From Mytilisepta virgata (taxonomy: Eukaryota > Mollusca > Bivalvia > Mytilida > Mytilidae), in the NCBI GenBank assembly GCA_028015205.1, contig JAPWFG010000026.1, forward strand, positions 496,001 to 560,000: a DNA stretch of 64,000 bases, in the 5' to 3' direction. The notes below the pieces were generated by a model. That model ran no database searches, was not told the origin of the DNA, and saw only the letters and a program-made list of their open reading frames with translations. The position numbers were made by a program, and so were the translations under genes. Numbering within the stretch: the first letter of the stretch is position 1; each line of letters opens with the position of its first letter. Of this stretch, positions 46,020 to 56,232 are shown in pieces.

Positions 46020-46557
46020 GGTGCCAAGGGAACGTCGCCATCTAAAAACGGATAATTATCAATAGGAAATGAATAATCATCTATCTTATCGTATATTTTA
46101 GTATTAAGCTTCCCGTTAGATATATAGATATCAAGATCCAGGAAAGGGCAGTGTTCATTGTTAAGTAGCTTTATTCAAAATTAGTTCAACAGGATAAATC
46201 TCTTTAGTGTACATACTGAAGTCGTCATTGTTGACAGCCAAAATATCATCCAAATATCTAAAAGTGTTATTAAATTTTTGTATCAAATGTTGTTTCCTTG
46301 TGTCTTTGCTGATTTCAGATATAAATTGTGATTCGTAACAAAAAACAGGTCCGCAATAAGTGGTGCACATGCAGTTAGTCCCCATTGGAATTCCGATAAC
46401 TTGGCGATGTCTCTTCCACAATTGTTGATGGGACATAAGGAGAAAGAGAAAAGGAAAACGCGTAAGGTACAAAGTCGGAAACGGTCAATCTAGATTCATT
46501 GATACCTATTCCGGTGTCCAGATTATTAAACGCCGAAGAATAAAAATCAACGCACAA
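46020..46557 (-). pseudogene. Reverse transcriptase, N-terminal/palm part (upstream of the insertion)
   Basis: The minus strand reads QVIGIPMGTNC, then FNNTFRYLDDILAVNNDDFS with the catalytic LDD, then after a frameshift near 46165 NNEHCPFLDLDIYIS, KLNTKIYDKIDDYSFPIDN and FLDGDVPLA. The last residues lie in the 9-bp duplicated target, after which the 3.27-kb insertion begins. Another frameshift lies upstream near 46430, where the frame opening at 46557 ends. The copy was decayed by point changes as well as by the insertion. Confidence 0.85.
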
Positions 46558-46573
46558 TAAATAACTTAATCTG

Positions 46574-46851
46574 GGAAGGGGGCGGTCCTTTGCAAATTTT
46601 CTGAACGTAGGCTAGTACTATTTTTTGGGGTTAAATTTCTCGATTTTGCTATATTTTTGGGGGTCCCAAAAATTGCAGGTATTTTGTGGGATGCGTTCAA
46701 AAAGACGAAAAAAATAGCGTTTTAACCTGTTTTATGGGGTAAAATGTTTTTGGGGTCTGAAAAAATTTGAGATGTCTTTATGGGAGTGTAAAAAAATTTA
46801 GGTATTTTTTTTACCACCCTATGTACATGTAATTTTTTACCCCTCCCCTAG
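46574..46851. mobile_element. Small G-rich-ended MITE with 9-10 bp target duplication
   Basis: The direct repeat ACTTAATCTG lies at 46564-46573 and 46852-46861. The 278 bp between start GGAAGGGGGCGGTCC and end (reversed) CTAGGGGAGGGG, so both edges are G-rich inverted sequences, as in the 42750-46019 element. The interior has several TTTTGGGG(G/T) words. Probably the same kind of transposon as that element. Confidence 0.65.
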
Positions 46852-46995
46852 ACTTAATCTGTAATTCGAATTTTAACTCGAAATTCAACTCGATAAATTA
46901 TATTAGAAATCAATATCTCGAGTTCACTCGAAGATTAACTCGAACTCTAACCCGAACTTTAACTCTTACTCGAACTCGATGTTTAGTCACACCCC

Positions 46996-47075
46996 GACCA
47001 GGGACAGAGCTATGCACGAGGGAGATACTCCTTAGTTTTCAAAATTTTGTCACAGTAAATTTTAAGTATCAATTT
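46996..47075 (+). repeat. Right half of the split dispersed repeat
   Basis: GGGACAGAGCTATGCACGAG then GGAGATACTCCTTAG matches 165-215 of the window. It completes the copy begun at 40064. Confidence 0.8.
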
Positions 47076-47657
47076 CGGACTAGTATCTAAATACTATCAA
47101 CTGAGCTGAGGATCAGTTGTGCTCAAGGCCTAAAATGTTGAAAACCAAAATAACAATTCAAAAAGTTGATATAAAGAAATGGTAAAATACAGGCAGCGCT
47201 GCAAACACCAAAAAAATAATTTAGCCATTCAGTGCTTGTCTTGTGATTTTGGCTGTTGGCCTTTTTGAAGACCACTAGATGCAATCTTTTCCTGTGTTCA
47301 ATTCTATTGGATGTTGTCTTATTGGCACTTGCTTCATAATCAATCCACTTTATAGACTGTGATTTGCTATTATAGAGGTACCCAAATAACCAGGTTTCAC
47401 TGTACCAGTATTTTCATATGTCGAACATATGCAGGAATTACTATACAAAACTAAGTAAATTTCTTTCCCTTACTATACACAAATGTTATATATTAAAATT
47501 TAATAAGTTCTGAAACAGATTAAAACATGGTATCCAGTTTGCTCCAAATTCACTCGATGTTACATCAAACAGATTTAATTTGTTCTAAATTGTAATTATG
47601 TGTTCCTTAATCTTCTACAAATACAGTATATGACAAAAAATATACCCTGGTAATTTT
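47076..47657. other. Non-coding, part old repeat
   Basis: 47090-47170 (CTCAAGGCCTAAAATGTTGA, AAAAAGTTGATAT) is a third partial copy of the repeat at 1-240. The remainder is the 3' flank of the TRIM-like copy and resembles 11990-12060 in part. Confidence 0.45.
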
Positions 47658-48699
47658 TTAAGATATTTTGTATACAAACACTGGTCCATTTTCATTTACT
47701 ACTAACAATTTTCCATTTTCTGTTTATTGCATATGGACGTACCAGTCCATCACTCTGACCAAGTATTTGTCTGTTCTTTTTTCCATCAGGTGACAGTACC
47801 ACGACATTGAAACGGTTGCTCGATGCAATGTAAACGTTACCACTGTCATCTACAGCTATACCTTGTGGATGAAACGAAACGTTCGTATCCTTAAACATCC
47901 ACAGCTTTTCTCCTTTTAGATTGCAGCATAATATGGTGTGCAAGAAGGTCTGAGTTAGATAAATATTTCGACCATGTAATGTTATATAACATGAACCAGA
48001 CGATTTGTCTTGTATAATTGTAGTAGATATACAGTTATTCTCTAACTGAAATCTTTTAATTCCTTTCCTTCTGACACAACAAAATAAGGATCCCTCTTTA
48101 TATGCTATGCCATGAACTCCACCTCTGATTTCAATTACCTTTAAATTCTTCTTCATTTCAATGTCAAAGAGTCGAATACCACAAAAAGTTGAGACAGCGA
48201 CCGTTCTATCATCTATTACTGTGATATCATTGATGGTAGATATTGGGAGGGTAATGCTTTTAGCCAACACGCCTTTCTCTTTAAAAATCATGATACGATG
48301 ATCATCAGCGTCAGTCAATATTATTTCCCCATTTGGCAAAAAGCCACAACCTAAAATGGTTACGTTGACCATCTTGCCTTTTGGAACTTTGAATTTTGAT
48401 TCCAAGATTAGATTCACATTCTCAAATGACCCTGGAGATTGTGGTTGTACGGATGATTCAATTTGCCCTTGTTTTTCCTGTTCTGCTATAAGCATCATTG
48501 ATATGGGAGATGTTTCAACAGATACCGATCTTGATACGGTTGATGATAAATCTGGGACCTTTTCATTATAAGAAGACCTATGATGGTCATCATGTGAAGA
48601 ACAAAAACCCTCATCACATACAGAGCACCAGTAATCTGCAGATCTTGACATATTTTGATGTTGACATACATCACACATGAAACCATCAGAGGTCGCCAT
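47658..48699 (-). pseudogene. Truncated duplicate of the TRIM-like gene (no B-box 2, no coiled coil)
   Basis: The open frame (335 residues, 48699-47692) starts MATSDGFMCDVCQHQN, very like the 568-residue gene, and keeps the first half of B-box 1 (C9, C12, C25, C28, C33). It then jumps after HHRSS to the linker before the propeller, so about 218 residues (44-262 of the full gene: end of B-box 1, B-box 2, coiled coil) are missing without a frame break. The propeller follows (NGEIILTDADDHRIMIF, DSGNVYIASSNRFNVVVLSP). Near 47720 a frameshift ends the frame early. The expected ending (KLLVVNENGPVFVYKIS) lies in another frame up to a TAA at 47658-47660. A CTTTTTCCTTTCAAG acceptor ends at 48706, 7 nt before the ATG, so this is a genomic duplicate, not a retrocopy. 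It may be dead or a short propeller protein. Confidence 0.85.
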
Positions 48700-48719
48700 T
48701 GTTTCCTTGAAAGGAAAAA

Positions 48720-50868
48720 GTTACATAATTCTAACCTCTACTGAAAATGTTAACATATTTGCTAGAAACTGGTTAACAACTTAGACACCTGTTTCACAAA
48801 ATGAACATGTCATTTTGATGCACTTAATCATATGTATTTTAATAAATCATCTCATTGGCAGTAAAAGATCTGATATCATCCCTAAATTAAAGCTCGCAAT
48901 GACTTAAAAAAAACATGTAGCAATACATCCTGGTACGGATATCGTCAATGAGAAGAGAACCAAATTCAAAGAGAGCATCAGCATGATCAGTACCCCGGAT
49001 CAGTACCCATTGAACAGAGGTTTGTTTCCGGAAAACACCTGACGAATACGGTTAAGACTTATTTTTAGATATTTGTTTTTGCACAGACGTAAGCAAAAAT
49101 AAAACAGTAAAATTTTAACTACAATATAATTATAGATAACCTTTGTATTTCTTAATTTTAGCTGATTAATAAATTCAACAACTTTTTACAGCAAACTTTA
49201 TTTGAAAATGAATGCAATATTTTGTCACCGATATAAGCGGCTGTGTTTGACCTCCAAATCGAAAAGATGTTGTCGACAGTTGGAAGAGCTCTTAGAGCTT
49301 CTTCTTCACCAAGAGCTGTATGTTCTGATCAATTAATGTTTTCTTAGACTTTATCCAAAATAACCAAAATGTAAAATCATCTGTATTTCACTCAATAATG
49401 AAGGAGGACATTTCTCACCCATCTGATACACCCCGCAAAACACCTGACAACACACTCATATTTTGTAATCCCTTTTGCAGTTTTTGGATTCTGTGCTATT
49501 TTGGCGGCATGTCCGAAAAATAGCTCCGGACACAAAATCCCATAAAGGATTACTGGTTTTTGTGGGAGTTCACTTTGTTTCTGATGCTCCACATTTAAAT
49601 TAAATGTTTGGGGGGTTATTATAATTAAGGGTATAATTATATAGTATAGAGATGAGAGTAGAAAATGTTCATGGAAAATTAATACAAAATGTTTATAACA
49701 GAATAATTATATTTGAAATTACAATGTATATAAAATTTGTATTCATGAAATATTTATTTATTAAATTTTCAGAAATGAAAAAATTATGACAATTATATAA
49801 ACATAAAATTAAATAGATATAAAAAGTAAGTGACATTTTTACAATCTATAAAATTTATGTATTAATTAATGATTAAAACCAAGGATTTTAAGTATATGAA
49901 ACCATACCCTAAATATCAATCATTGATAAGATATGGACTTGTTGTGGATATTACACCCGTATTTCATCAATAATTAACATTAATCTGTTTGACCTTTTGA
50001 CCTTCATAATCCTGCCTATAATGGGGAGTTGAGACACTAATTTAAAATTCCAACTCATCCCTCATCATACCGAATATGGAAGTGGAACTGTCATTTTTGC
50101 CATAGTATGATATTTTTCGATGTATAGAAGGATTTTTGGAAAGATTACAAATCGTTCTTATGGCATCAGCCTCCAACCAAAAGTGTGACCTTTTCTATAC
50201 CATCAGACGTTAGTACATAAAATGTAGTTCCAATGATGACAGCATTTTTTTTAATTACGAGTACTTTAGTCTTGTTGTTCGTGTTGATAATATCTGAAAT
50301 AATATTTTTAACTTATATAAAACTTTATCGTTTACCGAAATTACCAAGGAATTAAAATGAAGTCAAGGCAGACGGGCAATGAACTTATCTATCATAACGA
50401 ATCTACAAGAAACAGCTTCCTGTATTTGTTGTTGGGAACTTTACTTTTGTCGAAACTAATTGGCTGCGCATTTACAAATTTGACGATTATTACCCATTAT
50501 TTGAGAAAAAAATATGACTCAGACGTTCCGCATGGTCGACACATCACGTCGTAACACTTTTCTTCTATCCTCAACTTCTCATAAACCACTAAAAGAAATT
50601 TGATGAAACTTTCTCTGTGCATTACCTTAATGCAAAGGTGTGCATATATATTTTTAGAAAATTTAATCAATTTTTTTTGTAAAAATTGGGGTTGGGGTGA
50701 TTGGTTTAAATGTACCTTTTCCTGTATGCAGGCGACACGTCTTCCTTTAAAGACTCGCACATTTTCGTATAAAGTTTGCCGCAGTATACATATGTACTTG
50801 TCTGGTGACCATGACCTTGTTTTCATGGTTCACTGACTTCATAAACATAAATATAAAATCTGCATCTA
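48720..50868. other. Mostly unremarkable spacer
   Basis: AT-rich. 49530-49600 (GGATTACTGGTTTTTGTGGG, AGTTCACTTTG) is a decayed retroelement-tail fragment. A 65-codon frame at 50357-50554 has a hydrophobic stretch (NSFLYLLLGTLLLSKLIGC) but no other support. Confidence 0.4.
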
Positions 50869-51037
50869 AGTTTTGTGGTTTAATCCATTTCTCAGCAACT
50901 TTAATATCTAGGCCTACCATATATGGTCAATAGATAGTTCTTAATGGGTACATGCATGCCAGTCTGACACCTGGCTTGGGACTTTGACGTCAATTTCATG
51001 CTTTAGTGACTTCACACTTGTATGGTCTAAGCAACTA

Positions 51038-52579
51038 CACTGAACCGCAAAAGAAACGTCGCACAAAATGACATGTTCACATACATTTATTTCAAAGTGA
51101 CATTTATATATTTTAAATTAATTTTTACAAAATTTAATGAATGATTTACAGTCTTTTGGTTACAATGTTCACAAAAACGTCACAATTGTCGCAACGTCAC
51201 ATGTTTTCAATGCTGTGCTCCCACGTCCGTTAATAACGTGTATGTCCTCCACCGGCACCAATTACTGCGGCACATCTTCGGTACATGGAGTTGATGAGCC
51301 GATTAATAAACGCCATCGGAATACGTGCCCATACTCTCTGAAACGCTTGTGAAAGTTCAGCTGCAGTTAGCGGACTTGGCTGCTCATTATTCAACCGTCT
51401 TTGAACTTCGTCCCATAAATGTTCAATAGGGTTTAAATCTGGACTCAAAGCCGGCCAATCCATAACATTAATGTTATTCTGCTGTAGGAAGTCTCTTGTG
51501 GCTCTTGCGGTATGCGCACGTGCATTGTCCTGTTGGAAAGTCTTGTTTTGATGACGTGCGAAAGGGGGCTGAACATGGGGTGTCAAGACTTGGTCGATGT
51601 AACGGGCAGCTGTTACGCCATTTCCTCTGCCTGGGCCAAGGTTCTGAAAGATGTCTGGACCAAGTTTAACGTTAAGGCCGATTCCACCCCATACCATGTT
51701 GCTAGGTCCTCCCCACGCGTCTGTTTTCAGAATGCAGCTGTCTTCGTAACGTTCCCCGCGTCTTCTCCACACTCTGGTTCTGCCATCGGCTGTTGAAATG
51801 CAGTAACGGCTTTTGTCAGAGAAGATGATGTTACGTCATTGTCGATTTCGCCAATTCTGTCGCTGAGTGGCCCACTGAAGACGAGCTTGACGGTGTCGAG
51901 GAGTAAGAATAGGTCCTCTTGCTGGACGGCGACATCTCATGTTTCTAGCAGCTAATCGCCGACGAACCGTATCATCACTTATGGGTCGTCCATGTGTTCC
52001 AACAGTGTTTCTGGCAGTTTCGGCAGCTGGGGTGAACCGATTCATCAAATGGTGACGAACAATGCCTCTATTCTGTCTAGGGGTAGTGACTTGGGGTCTA
52101 CCACTCCGTGGACGGTCATTTGTGCTGTTTGTTGCATTGTACCATGTCCGTAGACGTTCAATTGTTTGAACAGCACAGTTGAGGTCGATGGCAATAACTC
52201 TGGCAGATTGCCCAGCATCCAATCGACCAATGGCCTGTTCTCTCTGTTGTGGAGTCGGACGTGGCATAGCTTCTGTGTCAACACTGATACTAACACTCTT
52301 TAATTTTCTTCGGCCTTTTATACCCATAAAGGAGCATGAATTTCACGAACATTTAAGATTTAAGAAAAATTACTGCCAAGTGTGTCCCACGAGCGGTTTT
52401 AGGTACGGTCGCTCTACGATATCAACTGAAAATTATTCAACCGAAAATTTAATTCACAGGTAATTTAATCTTACCTGGTGATGTAATCGTAATACTGATT
52501 ATATAAAAATCATTAATTAATATTTATTTTGAATTTTGCTAACATTTTGAAAAAGCGACGTTTCTTTTGCGGTTCAGTA
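51038..52579 (-). mobile_element. Tc1-type transposon, near intact
   Basis: Terminal inverted repeats of about 25 bp start CACTGAACCGCAAAAGAAAC and continue GTCGC. The right copy is the same but for the terminal base. The TA target duplication is at 51036-51037 and 52580-52581. The element is 1542 bp and encodes one transposase on the minus strand. The high similarity of the two ends and the single coding defect suggest a fairly recent insertion. Confidence 0.93.
51230..52267 (-). pseudogene. Tc1 transposase (DD34E) with one in-frame TGA
   Basis: From an ATG at 52267 (MPRPTPQQREQAIGRL) the frame runs 345 codons to 51230, the usual Tc1 length, and is broken only by a TGA at 51836-51838 (codon 144). 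The frame is the same on both sides. An upstream in-frame ATG at 52327 exists but its 20 residues are not family-like. The N-terminal part is a paired-type helix-turn-helix DNA-binding domain (QQREQAIGRLDAGQSARVIA, RPRSGRPQVTT). The catalytic triad is D151 (IIFSDKSRY), D247 (FQQDNARAH) and E282 (NPIEHLWDE), with 34 residues between the last two. The enzyme would cut and paste the element at TA. The stop lies before all three catalytic residues, so without readthrough the product is inactive. Confidence 0.93.
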
Positions 52580-53100
52580 TATAATACCTAGACCCACCAT
52601 ATTTGGTCAATAGATAGTTCTTGGTCGGTATATGTCAGTCTGACACATGCCTTTGACCTTGACCTCAATTTCATGGTTGAGTGACCTGTTTCACATTTTC
52701 GTGATTAAGTCCATTTCTTAGCAACTATAGTACCTAAGCCCACCATGCCTGGTCAATAGATAATTCTTAGTAGGCACATTGCAGTCTGACGCCTGTCTCT
52801 GGACCTTCACTTCAATTTCATGCTTGATTGATTTTGTCACACTTTCGAGATTAAGTCCATTTCTCAGCAATGTAATACCTATACCCACCATATTTGGTCA
52901 ATAGATAGTTCTTAGTGGCTACATGTCTGTATGGCAACTGCCTTTTGACCTTGACTGCAATTTCATGCTTGAGTGACTTGTTTAGTTTTTTGGGATAATG
53001 CCCATTTCTCAGCAATTGCAATACATAGACCAACTTTACTTGGTCTATAGATAGTCCTTGATGGGTACATGGCTGTCTGAGACCTTCTCCTGGTTTTTAC

Positions 53101-53773
53101 ACTTCAGTCACATTCGAACACCTCCACTAAGATTTCGAATATTGACACTAAAACTTGATTGTTGCTAAAAGTTAAGCCTTAATACACATTGAACTCTTAC
53201 TGAAAATGATGTCCCTCAATATATCAGGAAAAAGAGGAATACATAAACTGTAATTGTTTTCACTTAACAAAGAACAAATCTGTGATAAAATTCAATTTGA
53301 AATTATACACAACTACAGTTGCAATCTTTCCACCACTGCTTTCCAGCATCTTGATTTTTTAAAACAGTGCTCCCTATATGTATTTATTAGGGATTGTTTA
53401 CCATCGTTTGTCAAAATGGGGCATGCTTGGACGGAGGTGGGGTGGCTCATTTAGAAATCAATAAACGTCCATGTTTACATGAAATTGGCTCAGCAAAATG
53501 TATAATGTGTAGTTTAGAGTGTAAACATTGTATAGAATAAAAACTGGCGTGAACGATTGATTTGTTGTATCGTTATTTGTGTTTTAAATATCTTATTGTC
53601 ATTTGTCAAAATGGTGGCGTTATAGAGCAAAATTCTTTTAAGGCATATTTAGAAATCAACAAACTTTCTTGTTTCCATGAAATCGGCATACTAAAGTGTG
53701 TTAATGTGTAGTGTAGGGTCTTTACGATGTATAGAACAAACCTTTGGTGTAGTTGGTTTTGTTTTTCATGTTG
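53101..53773. other. Non-coding, with a weak two-unit repeat
   Basis: Two diverged units of about 230 bp: AGAAATCAATAAACGTCCAT then GTTTACATGAAATTGGC near 53453, and AGAAATCAACAAACTTTCTT then GTTTCCATGAAATCGGC near 53650. No gene seen. Confidence 0.5.
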
Positions 53774-54866
53774 TTATACGACGGCAAAATTTTTGCGGTC
53801 GTATATTGGTATGACGTTGGCGTCGTCGTCGTCGTCTGAAGACAATTGGTTTTCGCACTATAACTTTAGTATAAGTTAATAGAAATCTATGAAATTTAAA
53901 CACAAGGTTTATGACCACAAAAGGAAGGTTGGGATTGATTTTGGGAGTTTTGGTCCCAACAGTTTAGGAATTAGGGGCCAAAAGGGTCCAAAATTAAACT
54001 TTGTTTGATTTCATCAAAAATTGAACTATTGGGGTTCTTTGATATGCCGAATCTAACCGTGCATTTAGATTCTTAATTTTTGGTCCCGTTTTCAAATTGG
54101 TCTACATTAAGGTCCAAAGGGTCCAAAATTAAACCTAGTTTAATTTTAAGCATTTTTCTTGTTGGTTATTATCTTGGTGTAAGGGAGGTAATCCAAACAC
54201 ATTTAAAGTAAAATGTTGTGTATGATTCGATAACCTCCCTTAAACTGCTTGTAAATTATGTATAAAGAAATGCAGATTGTCTTTGGGTGATTTATAGCTG
54301 TCAATTTATTTTTTAGAAGTTACTATTTATTAATATTAATTTAAGCCATATGTAATTTTCTATTTTAATACTTTTATGATGTATTTAAATGGGTAATTAT
54401 GTTTGCAAACTCCATGAGAAATTTGAATAGGGATTATGACCATATCTTGAGGGAAAGAATCTTTTTTTTTGGAAAAAATGAAAGGGGAGGGGGTGAAAAA
54501 AAATTAAGGGGGGAGAAATTGTGGGGGGGGACAATTTTTTCTCATTTCAGATTTCAGAAATTAAAAAGAATTTCTTCAAATATTTTTTTTGTTGCAAAAA
54601 AAAAGGGGGTTGGGGGGGTTCAATTCGCAACAGCATATTGTATTGCACGAAAAGCAAAGAATTGAATATAAATTCAAATCATATGACCAATTCTAAGTTC
54701 TTTGACTACAGTTATTCTGTGTCAGAAACCTATTATGTGTCAAATAATTAATTACAATCCAAATTCAGACCTGTATCAAGCGTGAATATTGTGTCCATTT
54801 TTGCCCCAATTGTTCAGGGATGGACCTCTGCGGTCGTATCCAGCTGCGCTCAGCGAAGCAATTTAT
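53774..54866 (+). mobile_element. Hairpin-headed element (TTATACGAC class)
   Basis: The head TTATACGACGGCAAAATTTT then TGCGGTCGTATATTGG is a hairpin (TATACGAC/GTCGTATA), followed by GTCGTCGTCGTCGTC. The body has two related stretches with GGGGCCAAAAGGGTCCAAAA and AAGGTCCAAAGGGTCCAAAA. The end is GACCTCTGCGGTCGTATCCA then GCTGCGCTCAGCGAAGCAA, where GGTCGTAT echoes the head and GCTGCGCTCAGCGAAGC is an imperfect hairpin. I recognise the family as common in mussels. The G-rich frames at 54399-54751 are not genes. Confidence 0.72.
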
Positions 54867-55434
54867 TTTTGTATGTTTTTAAACTCACTTTTTCATTTGG
54901 TGGATACAAAATTTAAAAAACTTCAATTTAACGTATGTAATCCCGTTGGCAAATTCAAGAATGGATTTGTGTAGTGTGTTATAAAGATGATGTACGAATT
55001 TATGTGTAAAAGATTGAAATAATTACCTGTGGCAGGTTAATTAACAGACCATGTTTATACAATAAATTATAACACCTGTAATTAACAAATGAAGGTTAGG
55101 TGCTATTGATAATTGAATATACAGGTGCCCAGCTGAGAAAAGATTTTTGTTTGATCTTAAAGACATGATTATGTAATAAAAGTTTTATTCCACCTTTCTA
55201 AGAAGGAAGGGGAAAGAGATTTAATTTTATTCAGTATTTTGTGATATATTTTATTAAATAGTAGTGGCGTTAGTGGCATGTATAAGTAGCAAGTAGTATA
55301 AAATATCGCCACGCAAGATAAACCGACAAAGTACAAGATTCGTATCCTTCTACTATTCAAATCCTTGTTAAAACTAATGATTGTTGATGCTGCAATAGAC
55401 ACTGTGTATTGTATGCCTTTGTTATAAGGCCTAA
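54867..55434. other. No recognisable gene
   Basis: AT-rich. The minus-strand frame at 55169-55402 (77 residues, partly hydrophobic) has no recognisable domain. Confidence 0.4.
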
Positions 55435-55733
55435 ATTAAAATATTGTTTGTTTGCCATTCTCCTACCCAGAATTTTTTATGTGGGTAGGTAGGTAGGTAA
55501 ATTATTTTATTTTTTTTTTTTTTTAATATTAAACTTGTATACCTTCGAAACATTTCAATGTACTACCGGAAATCAAAACCGCATGTAACCCGGAAATCAG
55601 CACTCGATTCTAAACCGCAACCGGCAAAATTCCGGAATAAAAAAAAATGTTTTCAAAAACGGCAATAAAATTATTTGGGTCGCGGCGATTTTTTTGGGTC
55701 GGTCGGCTGACAGCAAACAAACAATATTTTAAT
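55435..55733. mobile_element. Short MITE with perfect 21-bp inverted ends
   Basis: ATTAAAATATTGTTTGTTTG then C at 55435-55455 is the exact reverse complement of 55713-55733. The 299-bp element holds GTGGGTAGGTAGGTAGGTAA and GGGTCGCGGCGATTTTTTTG then GGTCGGTCGGC. No clear target duplication. Confidence 0.75.
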
Positions 55734-56232
55734 GGAATATATAAGAAAATAGCAACTTTAAATTTGTAGATTTAATACCGGTAGTCAGATTAGATTGAAT
55801 ATAAACAATTTTTGATAATTCTAATACATGAAAGTGAATTTCTATTGACAGCTTGGCTCTGTTAATCTCATATTTGCCGTAACAAAATTGCTATATAAGG
55901 TGATGGACAATGGAATCATATCAGTCAGGATTCAGATATCTCCAAAAAGAGACGTATAGGTCCCACACCACCCAATTTGTCATCGACCAGGCTCTACAGT
56001 CTACAGTGAGGAGAGTTCTTTGATGTAGAGATATCCAAGAAAACCCCTCATACAAAAAACCCCATAAATACAAAAGTTATATTATATTCTCAACTGTGAA
56101 GATCTTAAGTTGTATTTTATCATTAAGCATTCCTTAACATATTAATATAAAAATTGAGGGTGAATACGTATTAGGGCAAACAGGTATTAGGACAAACATG
56201 TACTAGGGCAAACAAATCCAGATTCGTTATTA

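Larger units (their letters stand above)
41745..46573 (-). mobile_element. Retroelement, minus strand, split by an insertion
   Basis: The 3' end at about 41745 reads, on the minus strand, GTTGTTGTCTCTTTGACACA then TTCCCCGTTTCCATTCTCTA, a tail that I recall from many mussel retroelements. Upstream of it lie the stop codon of the reverse transcriptase (42337) and the coding pieces listed below. The 5' limit is uncertain: coding similarity fades above 46557. Confidence 0.72.
40222..46995. mobile_element. Large element with inverted GGGGTGTGACTAAACATCGA termini
   Basis: The left end GGGGTGTGACTAAACATCGA then GTTCGAG is followed by about 140 bp of GAGTT(C/A)GAGTT words. The right end is the reverse complement, with the same words read as (A)ACTCGAACT at 46855-46985. 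The flanks are ...CCGACCTA and GACCAGGG, so GACC is repeated at the edges and the exact target duplication is unclear. The YAGGGGTG start recalls hAT-type ends; that is inference. Most of its 6.8 kb is later insertions (listed below). The interior near 40376-40860 shows no transposase, so the founder was probably non-autonomous. Confidence 0.75.
50870..53100 (-). repeat. Tandem repeat family C, inverted array, split by a Tc1 element
   Basis: Units of about 150 bp with TTTGGTCAATAGATAGTTCT (near 52599, 52752 and 52898; another near 50925), a CCATTTCTCAGCAA(C/T)T block, CAGTCTGACACCTGNC, and TCAATTTCATG(C/G)TTGAGTGA. It is the reverse complement of 10230-10630 and 32196-33010. The Tc1 element at 51038-52579 interrupts one unit. 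Confidence 0.88.

Noticed and set aside
50357..50554. 65-codon frame with a hydrophobic segment (possible small membrane protein)
   Set aside because: No paralogue in the window, no splice or polyadenylation context, and length within chance for AT-rich DNA.
54399..54751. Gly/Lys/Phe-rich frames at 54399-54665 and 54521-54751
   Set aside because: They arise from G and T runs within the TTATACGAC-class element.
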